64,000 bases of DNA. It comes from Candidatus Nitrosopelagicus sp. GTDB taxonomy: Archaea > Thermoproteota > Nitrososphaeria > Nitrososphaerales > Nitrosopumilaceae. The notes beneath the pieces are model-generated. The model searched no databases and was not told where the DNA came from. It was given only the letters and a program-made list of their open reading frames with translations. Positions 18,329-27,286 of this stretch are shown here, in pieces. The position numbers were made by a program, and so were the translations under genes. How positions within the stretch are numbered: the stretch's first letter is position 1; each line of letters begins with the position of its first letter. Location of the stretch: positions 62,001 to 126,000 of the forward strand of contig JAOMDA010000002.1 of assembly GCA_028345295.1 (NCBI GenBank), given 5' to 3'.

Positions 18329-19443
18329 TAGTCTCTCTTTGGAATTTCTGCACGAGGATTTCCAAAATTATATGTGTTACCTTTACCACGATAATCTTTT
18401 GGTCTAACTGGATCTCCTTCATCTAATCCTCTTTTTGTTAATGATAATCCTGCAAGAAGTTCTACTACCAATCTTTGTCCTAATCCTGATGTAATTCCGC
18501 CATTATACGAGCTTGAATCACTAACATCGTACGCAGGTGCAATCTCTACCAAATCCATTGCAAATCTATCTGGATCAAATGATTTGGATAGTTGTCGTAT
18601 CATCCTTATTCCTTCTCTAGATGTCAAACCATTTGGTTCAGGCTCTCCAGTACCAGGGGCATAAGCAGGATCAAAAGAGTCAATGTCCCAACTAAGATAT
18701 ACTCCATCAGTTCCATCGTTGGCTCTGTCAGCAATTTCTTTTGCAATATAATCAATTCCTAATTCTTCTACATCTAACATTGTAAACCATTGGAAATCTT
18801 GGTCAGACATCCATTTGTACAAATCTCGACCTGGCCAATATCCTCTTGGACCTACCAATGAATAGTTTTTACCTTTCATACATCCCATTTCCATAATTCT
18901 TCTGATATGCGCGCCGTGGTCATACTTGAAACCAGTTAATCCTTGTGGGGCACAATCTGCGTGAGTATCAAAATGAATCATACCTATGTTTTTGAATTTC
19001 TTTGCAAAGGCTCTTACATTTGCATATGTAATTGAATGGTCTCCTCCAAGCATAACTGGTATTCCGTCAGCCTCAAGTACCTCTTTGACTTTTAGAGTCA
19101 TTCTCTTATGAGATTCAATTACATCTCCAGGTGAGACTATTACATCTCCATAATCTACAGTTCGAAAAGTTCCAAATGGGTCTGCACCAGTTTCAATATT
19201 AAATCGTTCAAATGGAGGAGACGGAACAGTAGATGCCGCTCTAATTGCTCTAGGACCATATCGTGCTCCAGGACGTATAGTAGTACCAAAATCAAATGGT
19301 TCTCCGATGATTGCAACATCTGGGTTTGCTTCAACTAATTCTTTGTGATTTTTCACCAAAGGAAGATGCAAAAATGTGTTAATTCCTACAAACGGAGCAA
19401 CATCTGCACCATTAAAATCATCTCCATAAAATTCCATACCCAT
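18328..19443 (-). CDS. Ureohydrolase (arginase/agmatinase/guanidinase superfamily)
   Basis: GGDHSITYAN, MIHFDTHADCA, SWDIDSFDPAYAPGTGEPEPNGLT Mn/Ni-ligand motifs; start at MGMEFYGDD. Confidence 0.93.
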   Translation of the reverse strand: MGMEFYGDDFNGADVAPFVGINTFLHLPLVKNHKELVEANPDVAIIGEPFDFGTTIRPGARYGPRAIRAASTVPSPPFERFNIETGADPFGTFRTVDYGDVIVSPGDVIESHKRMTLKVKEVLEADGIPVMLGGDHSITYANVRAFAKKFKNIGMIHFDTHADCAPQGLTGFKYDHGAHIRRIMEMGCMKGKNYSLVGPRGYWPGRDLYKWMSDQDFQWFTMLDVEELGIDYIAKEIADRANDGTDGVYLSWDIDSFDPAYAPGTGEPEPNGLTSREGIRMIRQLSKSFDPDRFAMDLVEIAPAYDVSDSSSYNGGITSGLGQRLVVELLAGLSLTKRGLDEGDPVRPKDYRGKGNTYNFGNPRAEIPKRD

Positions 19444-19568
19444 GACCAAAACTGGTCTAGCTTTAATTATAAAGAGTCTAAGTATAATACGAATTTTTAT
19501 GGAAATAGTTGTTATAACAAGTCTACAACGATCATTAAACATAATAATAATGTTCAACATTAAAAACC

Positions 19569-20807
19569 ATGATTTTTCAAAGAACAGAAAATGCATGGCA
19601 TTTTATCAATAAAGGTTTGGAATCCATGAATTATGAACAATATGAAAAAGCAATTCCAAAATTCAATAAAGCTATTTCCTTAGAACCCCACAATCATGTT
19701 GCTCAATTACATAAAGGAAGATCACTTTATAAAATTGGATATTATCAAAATGCATTACAATGTTTTAATACAATCTTGAAATCAGATCCTAAAAACTTGG
19801 ATGCATTACTTAATCAGGGTTTAACATTTCAAAAAATGGAAAAATTTCCACAAGCCATTGTCTCTTTTAAAAAACTACTTGAAATAGACTCACAAAATCT
19901 TGATGCATTAATTTCACTAGGATTATGTTTTAGTAAATTAGGCAAGAATGAGGATGCACTAAAACTTATTGACGACGCATTATCAATAAATCCAAAAAAC
20001 CCATCTGCATTATACAACAAAAGCCTAATTCTGGGAAGATTAAACCAAAATTCCGATTCACTATCTTTCCTTAATCAGGCCATTGAAGAAGATTCAAACC
20101 AATCTGCTAGATTATTTGAAAAAGGACAAGAATTAACAAAGCAAAAAAAACACGAAAAAGCAATCAGATATTATACACGTGCCTTAGAAATTGATAATAA
20201 AAATATCAAAGCATTAGTTGCCAAAGGCTGGACCCTTGATTATGCAGGTTTCTCTAGTAAAGATGTCATCCATTATTATGATGAGGCAATCAAAATTGAT
20301 CCACATTATTCTGATGCCTGGTTCAACAAAGGATTGTTACTTGATAGGACTAGATTACACAAAAAAGCCATAGAGTGCTTTGATGAGATTTTATCTTACG
20401 ATCCTGAAAATGTAAGGGCATTGTACTGCAAGGGTGCCTCACATGCGGCATTGAAACAATTTGGGAAAGGAAGATTTTGCTGTGAAGCTGCTTTATCAAT
20501 TGAGCCAAAAAATGTTTTTGCACTATGTACTATGGTTTGGTGTTTGCAACATTCAAAGAAATATGAAGAGGCATTAAAATTCTGTGATATTGCTTTGGAA
20601 ATAAATCCAAATTATGTTTATGCCTTGAGCTATAAAGGCAAATTACTATTTTTACTTAAGAAATTTTCTGAATCCTTAGAATATTACGAAAAGGCATTAA
20701 AAATTGAGCCAGATAATCAAACTGCTCTTTTTCATAAATTCAAGGTAGAAGCTGAGCTGGAAAATAGTAAAAAAGAATCATTAGTAAAAAAATTCATGAA
20801 ATTTTAA
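19569..20807 (+). CDS. TPR-repeat protein
   Basis: At least 10 tandem 34-aa TPR units (ALxxKGxxLxxxGxYxxAxxxFxxALxIDPxN). Confidence 0.92.
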   Translation: MIFQRTENAWHFINKGLESMNYEQYEKAIPKFNKAISLEPHNHVAQLHKGRSLYKIGYYQNALQCFNTILKSDPKNLDALLNQGLTFQKMEKFPQAIVSFKKLLEIDSQNLDALISLGLCFSKLGKNEDALKLIDDALSINPKNPSALYNKSLILGRLNQNSDSLSFLNQAIEEDSNQSARLFEKGQELTKQKKHEKAIRYYTRALEIDNKNIKALVAKGWTLDYAGFSSKDVIHYYDEAIKIDPHYSDAWFNKGLLLDRTRLHKKAIECFDEILSYDPENVRALYCKGASHAALKQFGKGRFCCEAALSIEPKNVFALCTMVWCLQHSKKYEEALKFCDIALEINPNYVYALSYKGKLLFLLKKFSESLEYYEKALKIEPDNQTALFHKFKVEAELENSKKESLVKKFMKF

Positions 20808-20869
20808 TATGTATCAAGTATTCGTACAATACTTAGAATTCTTTAATACTAATTTTGGTAAAAAATAAT

Positions 20870-21121
20870 ATGGATCCTGTTAGTTCTCCAGATGAAATAT
20901 TTGCTGCATCTAAACGTGTAATTGATACCTTATACGGTGATGTATCTGATTTCAAAATAAATGAAACATTTCAAAAACCTGAAAAAGGACCTAGAGAATC
21001 ATGGGATGTTCAAGTTAATTTCATGATAGACGGACTAAAATATACTGTAGATTTGGATATTGAAGAAAAAAGTGGTCGTGTAGTATATGCCCAATTAATT
21101 GATACAATGACTCCTCTCTGA
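20870..21121 (+). CDS. Small conserved hypothetical protein
   Basis: MDPVSSPDEIFAASKRVIDTLYGD...; ATG after AT-rich promoter. Confidence 0.6.
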   Translation: MDPVSSPDEIFAASKRVIDTLYGDVSDFKINETFQKPEKGPRESWDVQVNFMIDGLKYTVDLDIEEKSGRVVYAQLIDTMTPL

Positions 21122-21136
21122 TCTTTAGATTTCTTA

Positions 21137-21655
21137 TTAAACAGTCAATACAGCTCTTGCTGTTCTAACCTTTTCAATAATCTCTGAAATAAATCCATCC
21201 ACAAATTGTTCAAAATTCACAGTTTTGTATTTTGCAGTAGTTTTTCTCCGTTTTTTGTATTCATCACGTAACCATTTAAAATCACTCTCATTCATTTTTA
21301 ATGCATTATTTTCTAAATCATTTTTTGATTCAATCATGTTGACAAGAAAATAACTCACAAATCTAGTAAAACACTTGACATTATACAACTCCAGATATTC
21401 CTCTTTATTTTCTTCATAACTGTTTTTTAGCCATTCTTTGATGTCTGATCTGATGGTGATTGTGTTATACCGCCCTGTTAAATCTAGTCTTAACTTATGA
21501 GTGTGTATTGTATATCGCCCTGCCTTGACCTCATTCATCATAATAATGAGCGTACTAGGAAGAAACATTCCCAGATAGTTTCTATCTGTCGTCTGTTGTA
21601 ATTTATGCATCACCGCTGGTTTGACTCCAATCGTAGAATAGCCTTTTCCTGGCAT
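21137..21655 (-). CDS. Hypothetical protein, N-terminus loosely ribbon-helix-helix-like
   Basis: GKGYSTIGVKPAVMHKLQQTTDR start; charged helical remainder. Confidence 0.5.
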   Translation of the reverse strand: MPGKGYSTIGVKPAVMHKLQQTTDRNYLGMFLPSTLIIMMNEVKAGRYTIHTHKLRLDLTGRYNTITIRSDIKEWLKNSYEENKEEYLELYNVKCFTRFVSYFLVNMIESKNDLENNALKMNESDFKWLRDEYKKRRKTTAKYKTVNFEQFVDGFISEIIEKVRTARAVLTV

Positions 21656-21693
21656 GACTTTATGCCTCCAGCCTGTTCATAATATTTTGCATC

Positions 21694-21876
21694 TCATGAA
21701 ACTTTGACCTCATTTTTTTTTAATTCCTTGATCAATCTAATAGCTACCCACATCGTTCCCATAGCTATAATTCCAATTCCTAATCCATTTAGAAATGAGT
21801 CAGAATTACCAGCTTGGTTTACACCCAATCCTAAAATTATCAGGGTTACTGCAATTGCATATTGTTTATCCATCAT
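21694..21876 (-). CDS. Small two-TM protein
   Basis: YAIAVTLIILGLGVNQAG and GLGIGIIAMGTMWVAIRLI hydrophobic segments. Confidence 0.5.
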   Translation of the reverse strand: MMDKQYAIAVTLIILGLGVNQAGNSDSFLNGLGIGIIAMGTMWVAIRLIKELKKNEVKVS

Positions 21877-21945
21877 GTGTGTAGAACTTGATAACTAATA
21901 AAATTTTCAGACTTTTACCAAAAAATTAGATCTAATTTAAAATGT

Positions 21946-21985
21946 GTAAACTACGTAAAATTTTGTTCGTAATAACGTAGTTTAC
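21946..21985. promoter_or_regulatory. Perfect 11-bp inverted repeat upstream of SSS transporter promoter
   Basis: GTAAACTACGT-18nt-ACGTAGTTTAC, about 15 bp upstream of TATA-like ctttatatc. Confidence 0.6.
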
Positions 21986-22041
21986 TAGAATTTTTCAATC
22001 TTTATATCATATTGATCACTTTAATATTCAATTTGGTAGAG

Positions 22042-23658
22042 ATGGACGGATTTGCAGCTGCAGTTGCGGTATTTATTGTTATTACAATTGTCGTTGGCGT
22101 TTTTGCAGGCAAACTTGTTCAGAAAAGTGGTAAACGATTAATTGTTGCAGGAAAAAGTTTGCCTCTATTTATGGTGGGAACCATGCTTGCTGCACAAGCA
22201 GTTGATGGAAATTCAACGTTAGGAAATATTGCCCTTGTCTTTGAGTTTGGATTTTGGGCTGGTGCAGTTATTCCAATTGGACTGGGAATATGTCTATTGC
22301 TTGTAGGTGCATTTTATGCAAAACCTCTAAACAAAATGTCAATGATAACATTACCTGATTTCTATTTCAGACGATATGGTAATGGTGCAGAGGGCATTTC
22401 TAGCATATTAATGATAGTCAGTTTCTTAATACTTGTTGCAGGAAATCTGGCTGCATGTGGATTTATTTTGGAAATTGTTTTTGGTATTGAGTATTTCTAT
22501 GGAATTGCTATTGCCGCAGTTGTTGTTGTAGTATACACTGTTGCAGGAGGTCTGTTTGCGTCTGCATACACGAATCTGTTTCAAGTATATCTGGCCATAG
22601 GATCGTTCTGGGCTGCATTCATTTTCTTCTTAGGAGGCTTTGCAGATACACCTTGGGATGTAATTTACAATAATGCACCGGCAGGATTCATGGATCTTTC
22701 AGGATTATTTGATGTTGCTAATGGGGCTCTGCTTAACTGGGGTGCTATATTTGCGCTGGGCTTGGGAGATATTATCGCGTTAGATTTCATGGAAAGGGTA
22801 TTTGCTGCCAAAAATCCAAAAACTGCACGAAGAGGTGCATTAATGGGTGGTGCATTAACAATGTTTACTGTGGTTCCAACTAGCATGTTGGGCATTGTTG
22901 CATTCTTCTATTTGCCTGCAGACACATTACCTGATCTAGCAATGCCTTTACTTGCTACTCAACATATGCCGTTTGCCATTGGCGCAGGAATCTTGATGGG
23001 TGTTGTAGGTGCATCAATGTCAACTGCAAGTGGTGGATTATTGGCCATTTCAAGTGTTATTTCTAGGAATCTTATGCAGAGAATTATCCGAAGACGGTGG
23101 ATGAACAAACCTAATTGGAGTGACAATAAGTTACTTAACACAACTCGTGTCGTAATAGTTCCAATGATGGTAATTGGAACCGCAATTGGTTATTTTGTTC
23201 CAGCACCAGGAGTTTATCTCATTTTAGCATTTGATATAATGTTTGCAGGTGCATTTGTTCCGTTAACATTAGGACTTTTCTGGAAGAAGGCAAATATGCC
23301 TGCAACTATCGCCGCATTACTTGTAGGATCCATATTACGATTACAATTCTTCTGGACTATGCCAGAAGAATGGTGGGGACTCGATACAATGATTCCTCCA
23401 ATAGTTTCATTAATTGTGTTTGTTGGAGTTGCATACGGTACACAACACAAGTATCCAGGAAAAGCTAGACATGATGTTAGAGATTATGTACCACCAGAAG
23501 AAGATGTGATTGCTGGAGAAGATTTGAAACACTTTGGTGATGGAACCCAAGCCATGGGTGGAGGTCAAAGTGATTCAGACTCACCTGACAATTCTGACAA
23601 TTCTGATCTAGCGGAATATGAAAAAGATTATCTCGAGAGAATGAAGAAACAAGAATGA
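22042..23658 (+). CDS. Sodium:solute symporter (SSS) family transporter
   Basis: 13ish TM segments; GNSTLGNIA, YTVAGGLFASAYTNLFQ SSS signatures; alternative TTG start at 22012. Confidence 0.88.
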   Translation: MDGFAAAVAVFIVITIVVGVFAGKLVQKSGKRLIVAGKSLPLFMVGTMLAAQAVDGNSTLGNIALVFEFGFWAGAVIPIGLGICLLLVGAFYAKPLNKMSMITLPDFYFRRYGNGAEGISSILMIVSFLILVAGNLAACGFILEIVFGIEYFYGIAIAAVVVVVYTVAGGLFASAYTNLFQVYLAIGSFWAAFIFFLGGFADTPWDVIYNNAPAGFMDLSGLFDVANGALLNWGAIFALGLGDIIALDFMERVFAAKNPKTARRGALMGGALTMFTVVPTSMLGIVAFFYLPADTLPDLAMPLLATQHMPFAIGAGILMGVVGASMSTASGGLLAISSVISRNLMQRIIRRRWMNKPNWSDNKLLNTTRVVIVPMMVIGTAIGYFVPAPGVYLILAFDIMFAGAFVPLTLGLFWKKANMPATIAALLVGSILRLQFFWTMPEEWWGLDTMIPPIVSLIVFVGVAYGTQHKYPGKARHDVRDYVPPEEDVIAGEDLKHFGDGTQAMGGGQSDSDSPDNSDNSDLAEYEKDYLERMKKQE

Positions 23659-23731
23659 AACCAAATGGTGTGATCGTTTATTTGCGATCTATCACTTCAA
23701 ATATTTTTAAATAGATAGGTGAAAAAATACC

Positions 23732-25420
23732 ATGAAATATCCTGGATTATTAGATGATGATATATCTCGTGTTGGAACCAATGAAGCACAAATGTACAAT
23801 CTGCTCTCTGGTACGGTAGTTGCTGATCTAGTTAAAACATGTCTTGGTCCTCGAGGAATGTCAAAAATGTATATCGATATACTTGGAGAAGACACTTTGA
23901 CAAAGCACGGTGGTGCATTTTTAAGAAAAGTAGACGTTGACCATCCTGCCGCAAAATCTGTTATTGATGCAGTAAATACTGTTGATACTCATGTGGGCGA
24001 TGGTACTTCATCTGTGGCTATTTTGATGGGTAGTCTATTGGGTAATGCCAAAAAATTACTAAATTTGGGGATCCCAACTTCAACCATAGTTAGAGGATAT
24101 GAAATGGGTCTTGATTTGACCTTGGACACTTTAGACGAAATTAAAATAAAACAAAATAATGACAATTTGGAAAAAATGAGGGAATTATTAATCACCTGTA
24201 TTACTGGAAAGACAATTTTTGATTTACAAGAAGATCAAGGGAAAATAGTTGATATGATTATTGAGGCGGTACTTGATGTTGCAGACTTGAAGAACAATCA
24301 TTTTGCAATTGACGATATTAAAATTGAAGACAAGATTGGAAATATAACTGAAATCCAACTGATTAAGGGTACTCTGATTGATAAAACAATAGATAGTTCT
24401 GCAATGCCAAAATGCATCAATGATGCAAAAATTCTCTTAATCAATGAACCATTAGAAACAATGAAAACTAGATACGAATCAGAAATTGAGATTACATCTC
24501 CTGAACAAATGAGCCAATTTCTTGTTCAAGAAAATAATGATCTTGATCATCTTGTACAGAATATTGTTAATTCTGGTGCCAATGTAGTAATTTCTAGAAA
24601 AGGCGTAAGTGATTTCGTTCAAGAATCTCTTGCAAAAAAAGGTATAATCTCAATGAGACGTGTAAAGTACAATGATTTATGGTGGTTAGAAAAAGCGGTT
24701 AATGCCAAAACTTGTGAAAGTATTGAAAAAATATCTTCTCATGAATTAGGCTTTGCAAGAAAAATATACGAAAAAACTGTAGGTGGTGATCCAATGGTAT
24801 TTGTAGAAGGTAAATCCCCAAAATCTGTTACAATATTGTTAAGAGCAAATTCAAAACGATATCTAGATGAACTTCATAGAAATATTCTAAATGCATTTCA
24901 TGTACTGCAAAATTTCATTGAGAATCCATTTGTTGTTTGTGGTGCAGGTTCTGTAGAAGGACTTTTGTCACAGAAAATTAAAGAGCAATCTGTAACTATT
25001 GATGGCAAAGAGCAGTTAGCAGTTGACAAATTTGCTGACTCAATCCTAGAAATCCCACTAACTTTAGCCAGAAATGTAGGAATGGATGTTTTAGACACAA
25101 AAACACGCCTACAAGCAAAATTTGCAAACTCTAATGGGAAAACAAGATGGTATGGAATCAACTCAGAAACAAGAAATATCTCTGATATGTCATCATCGAA
25201 AATCATTGAAACAGTGGCTGTGAAACAACAAGTCTTCAAAACTGCCGTCGAAGCAACAAATTTGATTCTAAGTGTAAATGACGTCTTCATGAAAAACATA
25301 ATTGACAATACACATTGTCATGTTGATGGAGTAGTTCACGCTCATCATGATCCAGGAAAAAACCATAATCATTTTGAACAAGAAGGATTAGAACAAAGAC
25401 AAATGCATCAATATTACTGA
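23732..25420 (+). CDS. Divergent group II chaperonin (thermosome-like) paralog with His-rich C-terminus
   Basis: CLGPRGMSKMYIDILG, VGDGTSSVAILMGSLL retained; NDG, catalytic DA and GGG motifs altered; tail HCHVDGVVHAHHDPGKNHNH. Confidence 0.9.
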   Translation: MKYPGLLDDDISRVGTNEAQMYNLLSGTVVADLVKTCLGPRGMSKMYIDILGEDTLTKHGGAFLRKVDVDHPAAKSVIDAVNTVDTHVGDGTSSVAILMGSLLGNAKKLLNLGIPTSTIVRGYEMGLDLTLDTLDEIKIKQNNDNLEKMRELLITCITGKTIFDLQEDQGKIVDMIIEAVLDVADLKNNHFAIDDIKIEDKIGNITEIQLIKGTLIDKTIDSSAMPKCINDAKILLINEPLETMKTRYESEIEITSPEQMSQFLVQENNDLDHLVQNIVNSGANVVISRKGVSDFVQESLAKKGIISMRRVKYNDLWWLEKAVNAKTCESIEKISSHELGFARKIYEKTVGGDPMVFVEGKSPKSVTILLRANSKRYLDELHRNILNAFHVLQNFIENPFVVCGAGSVEGLLSQKIKEQSVTIDGKEQLAVDKFADSILEIPLTLARNVGMDVLDTKTRLQAKFANSNGKTRWYGINSETRNISDMSSSKIIETVAVKQQVFKTAVEATNLILSVNDVFMKNIIDNTHCHVDGVVHAHHDPGKNHNHFEQEGLEQRQMHQYY

Positions 25421-25449
25421 ATTAAAAATCCAACTTGAACTTGTTAGAA

Positions 25450-25680
25450 TTAAGATATGTCTAAATTTTGATTTGTTGTATGAAGTAAATCATATTGTGA
25501 ATGACTTTGGATTTCATCACTAAACATTATGTCAATATCCAATTCTTTATTTTCTCCTGATTCATCAGACGAATCAAATCCAAAATAAAATATCAGATTA
25601 ATAATTACAAACATTATCGCAATCATGATTAACCTGGTTTTCATAGATAGACTTTTTTTAGGATTTTCTCTATTTGCCAT
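25450..25680 (-). CDS. Small single-TM hypothetical protein
   Basis: TRLIMIAIMFVIINLIFYFGF segment. Confidence 0.5.
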   Translation of the reverse strand: MANRENPKKSLSMKTRLIMIAIMFVIINLIFYFGFDSSDESGENKELDIDIMFSDEIQSHSQYDLLHTTNQNLDIS

Positions 25681-25728
25681 CCTGAATATGTAGCGTTGTT
25701 TTATTTATGTATAATTATTTTCTTGGGA

Positions 25729-26052
25729 TCAGATTCTGTTAATCTTGAAATCTTTCTTTGGTTGTTGTGCAGACATTAGGATTTGTTTTAGTTGCTCATC
25801 AGTTATCTGACCTGGCGCTTTTCCTTGTGCTGCCAAACCAAGTAGATAATTCTCCACTAAATTTGCAAGTTCTGGTTTTACCATTTTGACATTGTTTAGC
25901 CGCAATCTAGCTTCAGAACTAAGAAGTTGTTTCAACAACATTTCTTTTTTTGCGTTAAATTGATCCTCAGCATGTTCATTTCCTTCATGACTATGGGTGG
26001 TACCATCAGCATGTGTATGGGTGGTACCATCAGCATGTGTATGTTCATCCAT
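25729..26052 (-). CDS. PDCD5-family DNA-binding protein with His-rich N-terminal repeat extension
   Basis: LLKQLLSSEARLRLNNVKMVKPELANLVENYLLGLAAQGKAPGQITDEQLKQIL; N-term MDEHTHADGTTHTHADGTTHSHEGNEH. Confidence 0.85.
   Translation of the reverse strand: MDEHTHADGTTHTHADGTTHSHEGNEHAEDQFNAKKEMLLKQLLSSEARLRLNNVKMVKPELANLVENYLLGLAAQGKAPGQITDEQLKQILMSAQQPKKDFKINRI
25993..26040. repeat. Two identical 24-bp tandem units inside PDCD5-like gene
   Basis: atgggtggtaccatcagcatgtgt x2. Confidence 0.95.
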
Positions 26053-26104
26053 AGTTTTTGTAATAAAATAAAACATTAAAATCTATACTTCATATTTTGA
26101 CCAT

Positions 26105-27211
26105 ATGGATCATCATAATTTTGAAGGAAAAGAGATTCCACACATTAAACTTGATTCTAAAATGACAATCAAAGAACTTGTTGAGATCTATGCAAGTTCA
26201 GGTTTTAATGGCAGACAATTAGGCGAGGCTGCAAAATTATATTCAAAAATGATTCATGATGATGCAACTATCTGCCTAACTGTTGCAGGCGCATTGACAC
26301 CAGTAGGATTTGGTGGAATAATTAAGACATTATTAGACAAAGGATTTGTTGACTGGATTGTAACTACCGGCGCAAATGTATATCATGAAGATCACTTCGC
26401 ATGGGGGTTTCCTATAAAACAGGGACATTCTGAAGTGGATGACAATATTCTATACGATAAGGAAATTGTGCGCATTCGTGATGTTTATCTAAAATTTTAT
26501 GAAACATTAGAAATGGAAGATCAGGTAATTCAGAAAATTTTTCAGGATAAAATTGTAGATAAACCATTTACAACTGCTGAATTTTGTAATGTTTTAGGTA
26601 GTATAACCAAAAAAAAGGCAAAATACCCAGAAAAAAGTTTTGTTGCAACTGCATATGACCTTGATGTTCCAGTCTATATCTCAACACTAAAGGATTCATC
26701 ATTAGCATTAAACTTGGCAATTCATAGATTGAAAGATCAACAATATAATCTTGATTTTGTTAGGGAAATAATAGAACAGGCAGCAATTGTGTATAATTCA
26801 AAAAAATCTGGTATTCTGGAATTAGGTGGAGGTGTTCCAAAAAATACTGCACAACAAACAGGTCCTCTTTTAGATCAGATTCTTAGAAAAGAACATGGCG
26901 GTCAAGATTACATAATTCAGATAACTGATGCTAGACCTGATACAGGTGGATTATCTGGTGCAACACTTCAAGAAGGAAAAAGTTGGGGAAAGGTACATGA
27001 TTCTCATGAAGATCTTATTACAGTTTATACAGACGCAACAATAGCATTTCCTATTTTAGCATTGTATGCATTAAGTAATGAAGAACCAAGAAAACCAAAA
27101 AGATTATACAAAAATCTAGACAAATACTATAAATCTCTTCAAGATTCTGCTGTTAATGTTCCAGATAAATTTGCAGAATTATTAAAAAAATCAGAAATTA
27201 ATTTAGATTAA
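26105..27211 (+). CDS. Deoxyhypusine synthase-like family protein (DHSL / homospermidine synthase-like type)
   Basis: VTTGANVYHEDHF, LGGGVPKN, SGATLQEGKSWGKV. Confidence 0.82.
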   Translation: MDHHNFEGKEIPHIKLDSKMTIKELVEIYASSGFNGRQLGEAAKLYSKMIHDDATICLTVAGALTPVGFGGIIKTLLDKGFVDWIVTTGANVYHEDHFAWGFPIKQGHSEVDDNILYDKEIVRIRDVYLKFYETLEMEDQVIQKIFQDKIVDKPFTTAEFCNVLGSITKKKAKYPEKSFVATAYDLDVPVYISTLKDSSLALNLAIHRLKDQQYNLDFVREIIEQAAIVYNSKKSGILELGGGVPKNTAQQTGPLLDQILRKEHGGQDYIIQITDARPDTGGLSGATLQEGKSWGKVHDSHEDLITVYTDATIAFPILALYALSNEEPRKPKRLYKNLDKYYKSLQDSAVNVPDKFAELLKKSEINLD

Positions 27212-27286
27212 TATTTTTATGTTTATGGTAAATTACATATTTCAAAATTTGAATAACCGAAGCATTAAATGAGATAATAACTTGTT

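Noticed and set aside
19444-19596. N-terminal 51 aa of the ureohydrolase ORF
   Set aside because: Not ureohydrolase-like, overlaps the TPR gene start and a TATA-like sequence; start at 19443 preferred.
24898-25308. 136-aa minus-strand ORF inside chaperonin paralog
   Set aside because: Antisense shadow of the chaperonin frame.
25993-26040. Possible CRISPR or regulatory iteron from 24-bp repeats
   Set aside because: Direct abutting repeats in frame encoding HADGTTHT.
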